Shown here one piece after another: positions 35,101-49,290 of a stretch of 64,000 nucleotides of DNA (the first letter of the stretch is position 1; every line of letters begins with the position of its first letter). The DNA is from Prostheceraeus crozeri (taxonomy: Eukaryota; Platyhelminthes; Polycladida; Euryleptidae). The stretch covers positions 249,501-313,500 of the forward strand of contig CAJQUW010002206.1 in NCBI GenBank assembly GCA_907163375.1. Reading direction: 5' to 3'. A program made the translations under genes and the position numbers. Below the pieces are notes generated by a model. The model saw nothing but the letters and a program-made list of their open reading frames with translations. It searched no databases and had not been told where the DNA came from.

Positions 35101-38100
35101 ATATAGAACCATAGTGTGTTAATGATCTCGCTGGTTCTGTAGGAAATCCACAACTACAATCCGACTCCTCTACTTGTTTCTGAAGAAATACAGAACCATA
35201 GTGTGTTAATGATCTCGCTGGTTCTGTAGGAAATCCATAACTACAATCTGACTCCTCTACTTGTGTCTGAAGAAATACAGGACCATAGTGTGTTAATGAT
35301 CTCGCTGTGTCTGTACGAAATCCACAACTACAATCTGACTCCTCTACTTGTTTCTGAAGAAATATAGAACCATAGTGTGTTAATGATCTCGCTGTGTCTG
35401 TACGAAATCCACAACTACAATCTGACTCCTCTACTTGTTTCTGAAGAAATATAGAACCATAGTGTGTTAATGATCTCGCTGGTTCTGTACGAAATCCACA
35501 ACTACAATCTGACTCCTCTACTTGTTTCTGAAGAAATATAGAACCATAGTTTGTTAATGATCTCGCTGGTTCTGTAAGAAATCCATAACTACAATCTGAC
35601 TCCTCTACTTGTTTCTGAAGAAATATACAACCATAGTGTGTTAATGATCTCGCTGGTTCTGTAGGAAATCCATAACTACAATCTGACTCCTCTACTTGTG
35701 TCTGAAGAAATACAGGACCATAGTGTGTTAATGATCTCGCTGGTTCTGTAAGAAATCCACAACTACAATCTGACTCCTCTACTTGTTTCTGAAGAAATAT
35801 AGAATCATAGTGTGTTAATGATCTCGCTGTTTATGTAAGAAATCCATAACTGCAATCTGACTCCTCTACTTGTGTCTGAAGAAATACAGGACCATAGTGT
35901 GTTAATGATCTCGCTGGTTCTGTAAGAAATCCACAACTACAATCTGACTCCTCTACTTGTTTCTGAAGAAACATAGAACCATAGTGTGTTAATGATCTCG
36001 CTGTTTCTGTACGAAATCCACAACTACAATCTGACTCCTCTACTTGTTTCTGAAGAAATATAGAACCATAGTGTATTAATGATCTCGCTGGTTCTGTAAG
36101 AAATCCACAACTACAATCTGACTCCTCTACTTGTTTCTGAAGAAATACAGGACCATAGTGTGTTAATGATCTCGCTGGTTCTGTAAGAAATCCACAACTA
36201 CAATCTGACTCCTCTACTTGTTTCTGAAGAAATATAGAACCATAGTGTGTTAATGATCTCGCTGGTTCTGTAAGAAATCCACAACTACAATCTGACTCCT
36301 CTACTTGTTTCTGAAGAAATACAGAACCATAGTGTGTTAATGATCTCGCTGTTTCTGTACGAAATCCATAACTACAATCTGACTCCTCTACTTGTTTCTG
36401 AAGAAATACAGGACCATAGTGTGTTAATGATCTCGCTGTTTCTGTACGAAATCCACAACTACAATCTGACTCCTCTACTTGTTTCTGAAGAAATATAGAA
36501 CCATAGTGTGTTAATGATCTCGCTGGTTCTGTAAGAAATCCATAACTACAATCTGACTCCTCTACTTGTTTCTGAAGAAATATAGAACCATAGTGTGTTA
36601 ATGATCTCGCTATTTCTGTACGAAATCCATAACTACAATCTGACTCCTCTACTTGTTTCTGAAGAAATACAGGACCATAGTGTGTTAATGATCTCGCTGT
36701 TTCTGTACGAAATCCACAACTACAATCTGACTCCTCTACTTGTTTCTGAAGAAATATAGAACCATAGTGTGTTAATGATCTCGCTGGTTCTGTAGGAAAT
36801 CCACAACCACAATCTGACTCCTCTACTTGTTTCTGAAGAAATATAGAACCATAGTGTGTTAATGATCTCGCTGTTTCTGTACGAAATCCACAACTACAAT
36901 CTGACTCCTCTACTTGTTTCTGAAGAAATATAGAACCATAGTGTGTTAATGATCTCGCTGGTTCTGTAGGAAATCCACAACCACAATCTGACTCCTCTAC
37001 TTGTTTCTGAAGAAATATAGAACCATAGTGTGTTAATGATCTCGCTGTTTCTGTAGGAAATCCATAACTACAATCTGACTCCACTACGTGTTTCTGAAGA
37101 AATATAGAACCATAGTGTGTTAATGATCTCGCTGATTCTGTAGGAAATCCACAACTACAATCTGACTCCTCTACTTGTTTCTGAAGAAATATAGAACCAT
37201 AGTGTGTTAATGATCTCGCTGTTTATGTAAGAAATCCATAACTACAATCTGACTCCTCTACTTGTTTCTGAAGAAATATGGAACCATAGTGTGTGTATGA
37301 TCTCTCTGGTTCTGTAGGAAATCCATAACTACAATCTGAATCCTCTACTTGTGTCTGAAGAAATACAGGACCATAGTGTGTTAATGATCTCGCTGTGTCT
37401 GTACGAAATCCACAACTACAATCTGACTCCTCTACTTGTTTCTGAAGAAATATAGAACCATAGTGTGTTAATGATCTCGCTGTGTCTGTACGAAATCCAC
37501 AACTATAATCTGACTCCTCTACTTGTTTCTGAAGAAATATAGAACCATAGTGTGTTAATGATCTCGCTGTTTATGTAAGAAATCCATAACTACAATCTGA
37601 CTCCTCTACTTGTTTCTGAAGAAATACAGAACCATAGTGTGTTAATGATCTCGCTGTTTATGTAAGAAATCCATAACTACAATCTGACTCCTCTACTTGT
37701 TTCTGAAGAAATATAGAACCATAGTGTGTTAATGATCTCGCTGTTTATGTAAGAAATCCATAACTACAATCTGACTCCTCTACTTGTTTCTGAAGAAATA
37801 AAGGAGCATAGTGTGTTAATGATCTTGCTGTTTCTGTAGGAAATCCACAACTACAATCTGACTCCTCTACTTGTTTCTGAAGAAATATAGAACCATAGTT
37901 TGTTAATGATCTCGCTGGTTCTGTAAGAAATCCATAACTACAATCTGACTCCTCTACTTGTTTCTGAAGAAATATAGAACCATAGTGTGTTAATGATCTC
38001 GCTATTTCTGTACGAAATCCATAACTGCAATCTGACTCCTCTACTTGTTTCTGAAGAAATACAGAACCATAGTGTGTTAATGATCTCGCTGTTTCTATAG

Positions 38101-41100
38101 GATATTCATAACTACAATCTGACTCCTCTACTTGTTTCTGAAGAAATATAGAACCATAGTGTGTTAATGATCTCGCTGTTTATGTAAGAAATCCATAACT
38201 GCAATCTGACTCCTCTACTTGTGTCTGAAGAAATACAAGACCATAGTGTGTTAATGATCTCGCTGGTTCTGTAAGAAATCCACAACTACAATCTGACTCC
38301 TCTACTTGTTTCTGAAGAAATACAGAACCATAGTGTGTAAATGATCTCGCTGTTTATGTAGGAAATTCACAACTACAATCTGACTCCTCTACTTGTTTCT
38401 GAAGAAACATAGAACCATAGTGTGTTAATGATCTCGCTGTGTCTGTACGAAATCCACAACTACAATCTGACTCCTCTACTTGTTTCTGAAGAAATATAGA
38501 ACCATAGTGTGTTAATGATCTCGCTGTGTCTGTACGAAATCCACAACTACAATCTGACTCCTCTACTTGTTTCTGAAGAAATATAGAACCATAGTGTGTT
38601 AATGATCTCGCTGGTTCTGTACGAAATCCACAACTACAATCTGACTCCTCTACTTGTTTCTGAAGAAATACAGAACCATAGTGTGTTAATGATCTCGCTG
38701 TTTATGTAGGAAATTCACAACTACAATCTGACTCCTCTACTTGTTTCTGAAGAAACATAGAACCATAGTGTGTTAATGATCTCGCTGTGTCTGTACGAAA
38801 TCCACAACTACAATCTGACTCCTCTACTTGTTTCTGAAGAAATATAGACCCATAGTGTGTTAATGATCTCGCTGTTTATGTAAGAAATCCATAACTGCAA
38901 TCTGACTCCTCTACTTGTTTCTGAAGAAATACAGGACCATAGTGTGTTAATGATCTCGCTGGTTCTGTAAGAAATCCATAACTGCAATCTGACTCCTCTA
39001 CTTGTTTCTGAAGAAATACAGGACCATAGTGTGTTAATGATCTCGCTGTTTCTGTAGGAAATTCATAACTACAATCTGACTCCTCTACTTGTTTATGAAG
39101 AAATATAGAACCATAGTGTGTTAATGATCTCTCTTGTTCTGTAAGAAATCCATAACTACAATCTGACTCCTCTACTTGTTTCTGAAGAAATACAGGACCA
39201 TAGTGTGTTAATGATCTCGCTGTTTATGTAAGAAATCCATTACTGCAATCTGACTCCTCTACTTGTTTCTGAAGAAATATAGAACCATAGTGTGTTAATG
39301 ATCTCGCTGGTTCTGTAAGAAATCCACAACTACAATCTGACTCCTCTACTTATTTCTGAAGAAACATAGAACCATAGTGTGTTAATGATCTCGCTGTTTA
39401 TGTAAGAAATCCATAACTGCAATCCGACTCCTCTACTTGTGTCTGAAGAAATACAGGACCATAGTGTGTTAATGATCTCGCTGGTTCTGTAAGAAATCCA
39501 CAACTACAATCTGACTCCTCTACTTGTTTCTGAAGAAATATAGAACCATAGTGTGTTAATGATCTCGCTGGTTCTGTACGAAATCCATAACTACAATCTG
39601 ACTCCTCTACTTGTTTCTGAAGAAATACAGAACCATAGTGTGTTAATGATCTCCCTGGTTCTGTAGGAAATCCATAACTGCAATCTGACTCCTCTACTTG
39701 TGTCTGAAGAAATACAGGACCATAGTGTGTTAATGATCTCGCTGGTTCTGTAAGAAATCCACAACTACAATCTGACTCCTCTACTTATTTCTGAAGAAAC
39801 ATAGAACCATAGTGTGTTAATGATCTCGCTGTTTCTGTACGAAATCCACAACTACAATCTGACTCCTCTACTTGTTTCTGAAGAAATATAGAACCATAGT
39901 GTGTTACTGATCTCGCTGGTTCTGTAAGAAATCCACAACTACAATCTGACTCCTCTACTTGTTTCTGAAGAAATATAGAACCATAGTGTGTTAATGATCT
40001 CGCTATTTCTGTACCAAATCCATAACTACAATCTGACTCCTCTACTTGTTTCTGAAGAAATATAGAACCATAGTGTGTTAATGATCTCGCTGGTTCTGTA
40101 GGAAATCCATAACTACAATCTGACTCCTCTACTTGTTTCTGAAGAAATACAGAACCATAGTGTGTTAATGATCTCGCTGTTTCTGTACGAAATCCATAAC
40201 TACAATCTGACTCCTCTACTTGTTTCTGAAGAAATACAGGACCATAGTGTGTTAATGATCTCGCTGTTTCTGTACGAAATCCACAACTACAATCTGACTC
40301 CTCTACTTGTTTCTGAAGAAATATAGAACCATAGTGTGTTAATGATCTCGCTGGTTCTGTAAGAAATCCATAACTACAATCTGACTCCTCTACTTGTGTC
40401 TGAAGAAATATAGAACCATAGTGTGTTAATGATCTCGCTGGTTCTGTACGAAATCCAAAACTACAATCTGACTCCTCTACTTGTTTCTGAAGAAATATAG
40501 AACCATAGTGTGTTAATGATCTCTCTGGTTCTGTACGAAATCCATAACTACAATCTGAATCCTCTACTTGTGTCTGAAGAAATACAGGACCATAGTGTGT
40601 TAATGATCTTGCTGTTTCTGTAGGAAATCCACAACTACAATCTGACTCCTCTACTTGTTTCTGAAGAAATATAGAACCATAGTGTGTTAATGATCTCGCT
40701 GATTCTGTACGAAATCCATAACTACAATCTGACTCCTCTACTTGTTTCTGAAGAAATATAGAACCATAGTGTGTTACTGATCTCGCTGGTTCTGTAGGAA
40801 ATCCACAACTACAATCTGACTCCTCTACTTGTTTCTGAAGAAATATAGAACCATAGTGTGTTAATGATCTCGCTGGTTCTGTAAGAAATCCATAACTACA
40901 ATCTGACTCCTCTACTTGTTTCTGAAGAAATACAGAACCAAAGTGTGTTAATGATCTCGCTGTTTATGTAAGAAATCCACAACTACAATCTGACTCCTCT
41001 ACTTGTTTCTGAAGAAATATAGAACCATAGTGTGTTAATGATCTCACTGTTTCTGTACGAAATCCATAACTACAATCTGACTCCTCTACTTGTTTCTGAA

Positions 41101-41335
41101 GAAATACAGGACCATAGTGTGTTACTGATCTCGCTGTTTCTGTACGAAATCCACAACTACAATCTGACTCCTCTACTTGTTTCTGAAGAAATATAGAACC
41201 ATAGTGTGTTAATGATCTCGCTGGTTCTGTAAGAAATCCATAACTACAATCTGACTCCTCTACTTGTTTCTGAAGAAATATAGAACCATAGTGTGTTAAT
41301 GATCTCGCTGTTTCTGTAGGAAATTCATAACCACA
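26183..41335. repeat. 87-bp satellite, array 1 (174 units)
   Basis: Units start AAATCCATAACTACAATCTG, continue with ACTCCTCTACTTGTTTCTGA and end with GATCTCGCTG.TTCTGTA. The first and last unit starts (26183 and 41321) lie exactly 174 x 87 bases apart. Variation is confined to a few two- or three-state sites: CCATAAC/CCACAAC, CTACAA/CTGCAA, TTGTTTC/TTGTGTC, ATATAGAA/ATACAGGA/ATACAGAA/ATATACAA, CTCGCTG/CTCTCTG, GTTTCTG/GGTTCTG/GTTTATG/GTGTCTG, and ACG/AAG/AGG. Higher-order copying is visible: the block near 28697-29776 recurs at 35831-37084, 82 units away, with one extra pair of units. Frames stay open in both orientations because 87 is 29 codons. Confidence 0.97.
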
Positions 41336-41398
41336 ACATGACTCCTTCTCTACTTCTCTCTGAAGGAAAGATTAAACGACGACCGCAAGGAAATCTTT
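41331..41398. repeat. Single 70-bp unit between array 1 and Penelope copy 2
   Basis: The satellite changes without a gap from an 87-type start (AAATTCATAACCACAACATG) to a 70-type unit (ACTCCTTCTCTACTTCTCTC, ending GGAAATCTTT). The two repeat types share this stretch, so the join is seamless. Confidence 0.8.
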
Positions 41399-41850
41399 TT
41401 GACGAAAACAAGGAAAATGTTCTTTTTAGCTTTGAGCCTGCAAAAAGTCAAAGGTCTTTAAGTCTTCTTCATTTTACAATAACAATATCTTCATCCAATG
41501 AAGCACGATTCGAATTCTACAAAAAAGCAGCTAAAAAGAACATTTTTGTACACTGTGATTCTCACATGCCAACTAAGACTAAAATTAATTTCATTATAAA
41601 TGAAAAGAAGAGAATATCTGATCGATGCTCAGACGAACCAACACGCATGAAGCACAAGAAGGATTTTGACGATCTTTTGCGTACAAATGGATATAGCGAA
41701 CAAATTATAAAATCTCTTCATATCATATCATTGAAAATTATCATGTCATCTCATTGTAAATATCATTTTCAAATTCCTCATACTTTTGTACCTGAAGATG
41801 ATTGCTGGATGGCGATCGAAAAATTTTGCACATAAGAAAAACAATAATTA
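41399..41850 (+). mobile_element. Penelope-like 3' part, copy 2 (internally deleted)
   Basis: Matches copy 1 over the RT C-terminal part (to about 41714), then jumps directly to the 3' tail (TTCATATCATATCATTG). The linker and whole GIY-YIG domain are missing. The jump occurs at a TTC/TC micro-match. The tail shares CATTGAAAATTATC and TTTGCACATAAG with copy 3 rather than copy 1, so copies 2 and 3 are closer relatives. Confidence 0.8.
41783..41836 (+). ncRNA. Hammerhead-like motif, copy 2
   Basis: Same core, stem II and GAAA as copy 1. The closing strand reads GCACATAAG, which leaves two mismatches against CTTTTGTAC. Confidence 0.35.
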
Positions 41851-41916
41851 AGATCTTTAAAAACCTGACTCTTTCCGACTCAACTATTACGGAAAGATGA
41901 AACGATTATCACAAGG
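41851..41916. repeat. Worn 70-bp unit after Penelope copy 2
   Basis: AGATCTTTAAAAACCTGACTC followed by GGAAAGATGAAACGATTATC aligns with the 70-bp unit and leads into the next 87-bp unit. Equivalent stretches follow copy 1 (26119-26182) and copy 3 (50523-50588). Confidence 0.65.
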
Positions 41917-44900
41917 AAATCCATAACTACAATCTGACTCCTCTACTTGTTTCTGAAGAAATATAGAACCATAGTGTGTTAATGATCTCGCTGTTTCTGT
42001 AAGAAATTCACAACTGCAATCTGACTCCTCTACTTGTTTCTGAAGAAATATAGAACCATAGTGTGTTAATGATCTCGCTGTTTCTGTAAGAAATTCACAA
42101 CTGCAATCTGACTCCTCTACTTGTTTCTGAAGAAATATAGAACCATAGTGTGTTAATGATCTTGCTGTTTCTGTACGAAATCCATAACTACAATCTGACT
42201 CCTCTACTTGTTTCTGAAGAAATACAGGACCATAGTGTGTTAATGATCTCTCTGGTTCTGTAAGAAATCCATAACTACAATCTGACTCCTCTACTTGTTT
42301 CTGAAGAAATACACAACCATAGTGTGTTAATGATCTCGCTGGTTCTGTACGAAATCCAAAACTACAATCTGACTCCTCTACTTGTTTCTGAAGAAATACA
42401 GGACCATAGTCTGTTACTGATCTCGCTGTTTCTGTAGGAAATCCACAACTACAATCTGACTCCTCTACTTGTTTCTGAAGAAATATAGAACCATAGTGTG
42501 TTAATGATCTCTCTGGTTCTGTAAGAAATCCATAACTACAATCTGACTCCTCTACTTGTTTCTGAAGAAATACAGGACCATAGTGTGTTAATGATCTCGC
42601 TGTTTATGTAAGAAATCCATAACTGCAATCTGACTCCTCTACTTGTTTCTGAAGAAATAAAGGACCATAGTGTGTTAATGATCTCGCTGGTTCTGTAAGA
42701 AATCCACAACTACAATCTGACTCCTCTACTTGTTTCTGAAGAAATATAGAACCATAGTGTGTTAATGATCTCGCTGTTTCTGTACGAAATCCACAACTAC
42801 AATCTGACTCCTCTACTTGTTTCTGAAGAAATATAGAACCATAGTGTGTTAATGATCTCGCTGGTTCTGTAGGAAATCCACAACCACAATCTGACTCCTC
42901 TACTTGTTTCTGAAGAAATACAGAACCATAGTGTGTTAATGATCTCGCTGTTTATGTAGGAAATTCACAACTACAATCTGACTCCTCTACTTGTTTCTGA
43001 AGAAATATAGAACCATAGTGTGTTAATGATCTCGCTGTGTCTGTACGAAATCCACAACTACAATCTGACTCCTCTACTTGTTTCTGAAGAAATATAGAAC
43101 CATAGTGTGTTAATGATCTCGCTGTGTCTGTAGGAAATCCACAACTACAATCTGACTCCTCTACTTGTTTCTGAAGAAATATAGAACCATAGTGTGTTAA
43201 TGATCTCGCTGGTTCTGTACGAAATCCACAACTACAATCTGACTCCTCTACTTGTTTCTGAAGAAATACAGAACCATAGTGTGTTAATGATCTCGCTGTT
43301 TATGTAGGAAATTCACAACTACAATCTGACTCCTCTACTTGTTTCTGAAGAAATATAGAACCATAGTGTGTTAATGATCTCCCTGGTTCTGTAGGAAATC
43401 CACAACTACAATCTGACTCCTCTACTTGTTTCTGAAGAAATATAGAACCATAGTGTGTTAATGATCTCGCTGGTTCTGTACGAAATCCACAACTACAATC
43501 TGACTCCTCTACTTGTTTCTGAAGAAATACAGAACCATAGTGTGTTAATGATCTCGCTGTTTATGTAGGAAATTCACAACTACAATCTGACTCCTCTACT
43601 TGTTTCTGAAGAAACATAGAACCATAGTGTGTTAATGATCTCGCTGTGTCTGTACGAAATCCACAACTACAATCTGACTCCTCTACTTGTTTCTGAAGAA
43701 ATATAGAACCATAGTGTGTTAATGATCTCGCTGTGTCTGTACGAAATCCACAACTACAATCTGACTCCTCTACTTGTTTCTGAAGAAATATAGAACCATA
43801 GTGTGTTAATGATCTCGCTGTTTATGTAAGAAATTCATAACTGCAATCTGACTCCTCTACTTGTTTCTGAAGAAATACAGGACCATAGTGTGTTAATGAT
43901 CTCGCTGGTTCTGTAAGAAATCCATAACTGCAATCTGACTCCTCTACTTGTTTCTGAAGAAATACAGGACCATAGTGTGTTAATGATCTCGCTGTTTCTG
44001 TAGGAAATTCATAACTACAATCTGACTCCTCTACTTGTTTATGAAGAAATATAGAACCATAGTGTGTGTATGATCTCTCTGGTTCTGTAAGAAATCCATA
44101 ACTACAATCTGACTCCTCTACTTGTTTCTGAAGAAATACAGGACCATAGTGTGTTAATGATCTCGCTGTTTATGTAAGAAATCCATAACTGCAATCTGAC
44201 TCCTCTACTTGTTTCTGAAGAAATATAGAACCATAGTGTGTTAATGATCTCGCTGGTTCTGTAAGAAATCCACAACTACAATCTGACTCCTCTACTTATT
44301 TCTGAAGAAACATAGAACCATAGTGTGTTAATGATCTCGCTGTTTATGTAAGAAATCCATAACTGCAATCTGACTCCTCTACTTGTGTCTGAAGAAATAC
44401 AGGACCATAGTGTGTTAATGATCTCGCTGGTTCTGTAAGAAATCCACAACTACAATCTGACTCCTCTACTTGTTTCTGAAGAAATATAGAACCATAGTGT
44501 GTTAATGATCTCGCTGTTTATGTAAGAAATCCATAACTGCAATCTGACTCCTCTACTTGTGTCTGAAGAAATACAGGACCATAGTGTGTTAATGATCTCG
44601 CTGGTTCTGTAAGAAATCCACAACTACAATCTGACTCCTCTACTTATTTCTGAAGAAACATAGAACCGTAGTGTGTTAATGATCTCGCTGTTTCTGTACG
44701 AAATCCACAACTACAATCTGACTCCTCTACTTGTTTCTGAAGAAATATAGAACCATAGTGTGTTAATGATCTCGCTGGTTCTGTAGGAAATCCACAACTG
44801 CAATCTGACTCCTCTACTTGTTTCTGAAGAAATACAGAACCATAGTCTGTTACTGATCTTGCTGTTTCTGTACGAAATCCATAACTACAATCTGACTCCT

Positions 44901-47900
44901 CTACTTGTTTCTGAAGAAATACAGAACCATAGTGTGTTAATGATCTCGCTGGTTCTGTACGAAATCCATAACTACAATCTGACTCCTCTACTTGTTTCTG
45001 AAGAAATACAGGACCATAGTGTGTTAATGATCTCTCTGGTTCTGTAAGAAATCCATAACTACAATCTGACTCCTCTACTTGTTTCTGAAGAAATACACAA
45101 CCATAGTGTGTTAATGATCTCGCTGGTTCTGTACGAAATCCAAAACTACAATCTGACTCCTCTACTTGTTTCTGAAGAAATATAGAACCATAGTGTGTTA
45201 ATGATCTCTCTGGTTCTGTACGAAATCCATAACTACAATCTGAATCCTCTACTTGTGTCTGAAGAAATACAGGACCATAGTGTGTTAATGATCTCGCTGT
45301 GTCTGTACGAAATCCACAACTACAATCTGACTCCTCTACTTGTTTCTGAAGAAATATAGAACCATAGTGTGTTAATGATCTCGCTGTGTCTGTACGAAAT
45401 CCACAACTACAATCTGACTCCTCTACTTGTTTCTGAAGAAATATAGAACCATAGTGTGTTAATGATCTCGCTGTTTATGTAGGAAATCCATAACTACAAT
45501 CTGACTCCTCTACTTGTTTCTGAAGAAATACAGAACCATAGTGTGTTAATGATCTCTCTGGTTCTGTACGAAATCCATAACTACAATCTGACTCCTCTAC
45601 TTGTTTCTGAAGAAATATAGAACCATAGTGTGTTAATGATCTCGCTGGTTCTGTAGGAAATCCACAACTGCAATCTGACTCCTCTACTTGTTTCTGAAGA
45701 AATACAGGACCATAGTCTGTTACTGATCTTGCTGTTTCTGTACGAAATCCATAACTACAATCTGACTCCTCTACTTGTTTCTGAAGAAATACACAACCAT
45801 AGTGTGTTAATGATCTCGCTGGTTCTGTAGGAAATCCGTAACTACAATCTGACTCCTCTACTTGTTTCTGAAGAAATACAGGACCATAGTGTGTTAATGA
45901 TCTCTCTGGTTCTGTAAGAAATCCATAACTACAATCTGACTCCTCTACTTGTTTCTGAAGAAATACACAACCATAGTGTGTTAATGATCTCGCTGGTTCT
46001 GTACGAAATCCAAAACAACAATCTGACTCCTCTACTTGTTTCTGAAGAAATATAGAACCATAGTGTGTTAATGATCTCTCTGGTTCTGTACGAAATCCAT
46101 AACTACAATCTGAATCCTCTACTTGTGTCTGAAGAAATACAGGACCATAGTGTGTTAATGATCTCGCTGTGTCTGTACGAAATCCACAACTACAATCTGA
46201 CTCCTCTACTTGTTTCTGAAGAAATATAGAACCATAGTGTGTTAATGATCTCGCTGTGTCTGTACGAAATCCACAACTACAATCTGACTCCTCTACTTGT
46301 TTCTGAAGAAATATAGAACCATAGTGTGTTAATGATCTCGCTGTGTCTGTACGAAATCCACAACTACAATCTGACTCCTCTACTTGTTTCTGAAGAAATA
46401 CAGGACCATAGTGTGTTAATGATCTCGCTGGTTCTGTACGAAATCCACAACTACAATCTGACTCCTCTACTTGTTTCTGAAGAAATATAGAACCATAGTT
46501 TGTTAATGATCTCGCTGTTTATGTAAGAAGTCCATAACTACAATCTGACTCCTCTACTTGTTTCTGAAGAAATACAGGACCATAGTGTGTTAATGATCTC
46601 CCTGGTTCTGTACGAAATTAATAACTACAATCTGACTCCTCTACTTGTTTCTGAAGAAATACAGAACCATAGTGTGTTACTGATCTCTCTGGTTCTGTGC
46701 GAAATCCATAACTGCAATCTGACTCCTCTACTTGTTTCTGAAGAAATACAGGACCATAGTGTGTTAATGATCTCGCTGGTTCTGTAAGAAATCCATAACT
46801 GCAATCTGACTCCTCTACTTGTTTCTGAAGAAATACAGAACCATAGTGTGTTAATGATCTCGCTGTTTCTGTAGGAAATTCATAACTACAATCTGACTCC
46901 TCTACTTGTTTCTGAAGAAATATAGAACCATAGTGTGTTAATGATCTCGCTGGTTCTGTACGAAATCCATAACTACAATCTGACTCCTCTACTTGTTTCT
47001 GAAGAAATACAGGACCATAGTGTGTTAATGATCTCCCTGGTTCTGTACGAAATTAATAACTACAATCTGACTCCTCTACTTGTTTCTGAAGAAATACAGA
47101 ACCATAGTGTGTTACTGATCTCTCTGGTTCTGTGCGAAATCCATAACTGCAATCTGACTCCTCTACTTGTTTCTGAAGAAATACAGGACCATAGTGTGTT
47201 AATGATCTCGCTGGTTCTGTACGAAATCCATAACTGCAATCTGACTCCTCTACTTGTTTCTGAAGAAATAAAGGACCATAGTTTGTTAATGATCTCGCTG
47301 TTTATGTAAGAAATCCATAACTACAATCTGACTCCTCTACTTGTTTCTGAAGAAATACAGGACCATAGTGTGTTAATGATCTTGCTGTTTCTGTACGAAA
47401 TCCATAACTACAATCTGACTCCTCTACTTGTTTCTGAAGAAATACAGAACCATAGTGTGTTACTGATCTCTCTGGTTCTGTGCGAAATCCATAACTGCAA
47501 TCTGACTCCTCTACTTGTTTCTGAAGAAATACAGGACCATAGTGTGTTAATGATCTCGCTGTTTCTGTGCGAAATCCATAACTGCAATCTGACTCCTCTA
47601 CTTGTTTCTGAAGAAATACACAACCATAGTGTGTTAATGATCTCGCTGGTTCTGTACGAAATCCATAACTACAATCTGACTCCTCTACTTGTTTCTGAAG
47701 AAATATAGAACCATAGTGTGTTAATGATCTCGCTGTTTCTGTACGAAATCCATAACTACAATCTGACTCCTCTACTTGTTTCTGAAGAAATACAGAACCA
47801 TAGTGTGTTACTGATCTCTCTGGTTCTGTGCGAAATCCATAACTGCAATCTGACTCCTCTACTTGTTTCTGAAGAAATACAGGACCATAGTGTGTTAATG

Positions 47901-49238
47901 ATCTCTCTGGTTCTGTGCGAAATCCATAACTGCAATCTGACTCCTCTACTTGTTTCTGAAGAAATACACAACCATAGTGTGTTAATGATCTCGCTGGTTC
48001 TGTACGAAATCCATAACTACAATCTGACTCCTCTACTTGTTTCTGAAGAAATATAGAACCATAGTGTGTTAATGATCTCGCTGGTTCTGTAGGAAATCCA
48101 CAACTGCAATCTGACTCCTCTACTTGTTTCTGAAGAAATATAGAACCATAGTGTGTTAATGATCTCGCTGTTTCTGTAAGAAATCCATAACTGCAATCTG
48201 ACTCCTCTACTTGTTTCTGAAGAAATACAGGACCATAGTGTGTTAATGATCTCGCTGGTTCTGTAAGAAATCCACAACTACAATCTGACTCCTCTACTTG
48301 TTTCTGAAGAAATATAGAACCATAGTGTGTTAATGATCTCGCTGGTTCTGTAAGAAATCCACAACTACAATCTGACTCCTCTACTTGTTTCTGAAGAAAT
48401 ACAGGACCATAGTGTGTTAATGATCTCGCTGTTTCTGTAAGAAATCCATAACTACAATATGACTCCTCTACTTGTTTCTGAAGAAATACAGAACCATAGT
48501 GTGTTAATGATCTCGCTGGTTCTGTAGGAAATCCATAACTACAATCTGACTCCTCTACTTGTTTCTGAAGAAATACAGAACCATAGTGTGTTAATGATCT
48601 CGCAGGTTCTGTAAGAAATCCATAACTACAATCTGACTCCTCTACTTGTTTCTGAAGAAATACAGAACCATAGTGTGTTAATGATCTCGCAGGTTCTGTA
48701 AGAAATCCATAACTACAATCTGACTCCTCTACTTGTTTCTGAAGAAATACAGAACCATAGTGTGTTAATGATCTCGCTGGTTCTGTAAGAAATCCATAAC
48801 TACAATCTGACTCCTCTACTTGTTTCTGAAGAAATACAGGACCATAGTGTGTTAATGATCTCCCTGGTTCTGTAGGAAATCCATAACTACAATCTGACTC
48901 CTCTACTTGTTTCTGAAGAAATATAGAACCATAGTGTGTTAATGATCTCGCTGTTTCTGTACGAAATCCATAACTACAATCTGACTCCTCTACTTGTTTC
49001 TGAAGAAATACAGGACCATAGTGTGTTAATGATCTCCCTGGTTCTGTAGGAAATCCATAACTACAATCTGACTCCTCTACTTGTTTCTGAAGAAATATAG
49101 AACCATAGTGTGTTAATGATCTCGCTGGTTCTGTAGGAAATCCACAACTGCAATCTGACTCCTCTACTTGTTTCTGAAGAAATACGGAACCATAGTGTGT
49201 TAATGATCTCGCTGTTTCTGTAGGAAATTCATAACCAC
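41917..49238. repeat. 87-bp satellite, array 2 (84 units)
   Basis: Unit starts at 41917 and 49225 are exactly 84 x 87 bases apart. Same variable sites as array 1. The last 22 units lack the stop-forming variant (GTTTATG, which gives TAA on the minus strand), so a 662-codon minus-strand frame stays open there. Confidence 0.97.
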
Positions 49239-49290
49239 AACATGACTCCTTCTCTACTTCTCTCTGAAGGAAAGATGAAACGACGACCAC
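47302..49290 (-). other. 662-codon open frame across satellite, not called a gene
   Basis: The minus strand reads 22 repeats of a 29-residue unit (VEESDCSYGFRTEPARSLTH, then YGSVFLQKQ), starting MVVVSSFLQREVEKESCC in the 70-type unit next to Penelope copy 3. Variation is mainly Y/C, R/L/P, T/P and S/P/C at fixed places. Shorter frames of the same kind occur at 28697-29776 (359 codons) and 35831-37084 (417). The plus strand also reads open for up to 124 codons. An open frame is expected whenever units are 3n long and lack a stop, so this alone is no evidence of a protein. No promoter, signal peptide or intron was seen. Confidence 0.6.
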
